A DNA stretch of 59,848 nucleotides from Oxalobacteraceae bacterium (GTDB taxonomy: Bacteria > Pseudomonadota > Gammaproteobacteria > Burkholderiales > Burkholderiaceae_D): the NCBI GenBank assembly GCA_013284265.1, contig JABTBR010000046.1, forward strand, positions 1 through 59,848, read 5' to 3'. This document shows, piece by piece, positions 59,795 to 59,848 of this stretch. The notes under the pieces are model-generated. The model worked only from the letters and a program-made list of their open reading frames with translations. It did no database searches and was not told where the DNA came from. Positions within the stretch are counted from its first letter, which is position 1. Every line of letters begins with the position of its first letter. The translations under genes and the position numbers were made by a program.

Positions 59795-59827
59795 TGTCGA
59801 TACCCTTTGCGTGCCGCTGCCCTTTTA

Positions 59828-59848
59828 AAAACCCACGGCCTACCCCTG
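59828..59848 (+). repeat. Palindromic intergenic repeat, cut by the window end (copy 4)
   Basis: The last 21 bases start AAAACCCACGGC and then CTACCCCTG, matching the first 21 bases of copy 3 at 34578 except for the base after CACGGC. The window ends inside it. Again it follows a gene end (rsmB-like, 59762) and its terminator. Confidence 0.85.

Overview
The window looks like a chromosomal segment of a high-GC betaproteobacterium, most likely Oxalobacteraceae of the Massilia/Duganella/Telluria type. The reasons are the aceE-aceF-lpdA operon whose E3 carries its own lipoyl domain, a PEP-CTERM exoenzyme ending in VPEPETYAMM...RRRR, the many LysR regulators, and the overall codon use. This assignment is by pattern, not by database search.

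Layout. 1-3207 (minus): start of an exported protein, oligopeptidase A (prlC) and folD. 3487-9648 (plus): the pyruvate dehydrogenase operon with its promoter and terminator. 9801-10877: an alpha/beta hydrolase. 10945-26150: the most distinctive region. A LysR gene is divergent from a tightly packed catabolic cluster: two-subunit molybdenum hydroxylase with a Tat signal, UbiX, a His-rich G3E GTPase, a complete BMP-type ABC importer, and an 8-oxoguanine-deaminase-like amidohydrolase. A strong promoter and a structured leader (22583-22800) then precede two tandem ACMSD-like amidohydrolases and a UbiD decarboxylase. The first of the two amidohydrolases has lost its HxH metal ligands. I read the cluster as uptake and breakdown of an amino- and carboxyl-bearing N-heteroaromatic compound, with purine or pterin chemistry the best guess; no substrate is proven.

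26161-42626: a GNAT enzyme, a DUF6351-like lipoprotein, a TetR-controlled EmrA/EmrB/outer-membrane-factor efflux operon with a clear palindromic operator, a LysR/SDR divergent pair, an M49-like metallopeptidase, a small HEXXH protein, a BON-domain protein, a MAPEG protein and an S9 peptidase. 42739-51320: PhzF, a PEP-CTERM trypsin-like protease, a MerR gene with a textbook MerR-type promoter in front of an NAD(P)H oxidoreductase, a large propeller-GGDEF sensor, and two periplasmic solute-binding proteins without permeases. 51518-53446: an acyltransferase, a PaaA2/ParE-like toxin-antitoxin pair and tRNA-Lys. 53516-59762: a GspE/PulE ATPase, a spermidine-synthase-like protein, a glycine-zipper protein, an orphan barstar, purN and an rsmB-family methyltransferase.

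A palindromic intergenic repeat with AAAACCCACGGC/GCCGTGGGTTTT ends occurs three times in full (2226, 26773, 34578) and is starting a fourth time at the right window edge (59828), always just after a gene end. No CRISPR array, insertion sequence, rRNA or replication origin was seen.
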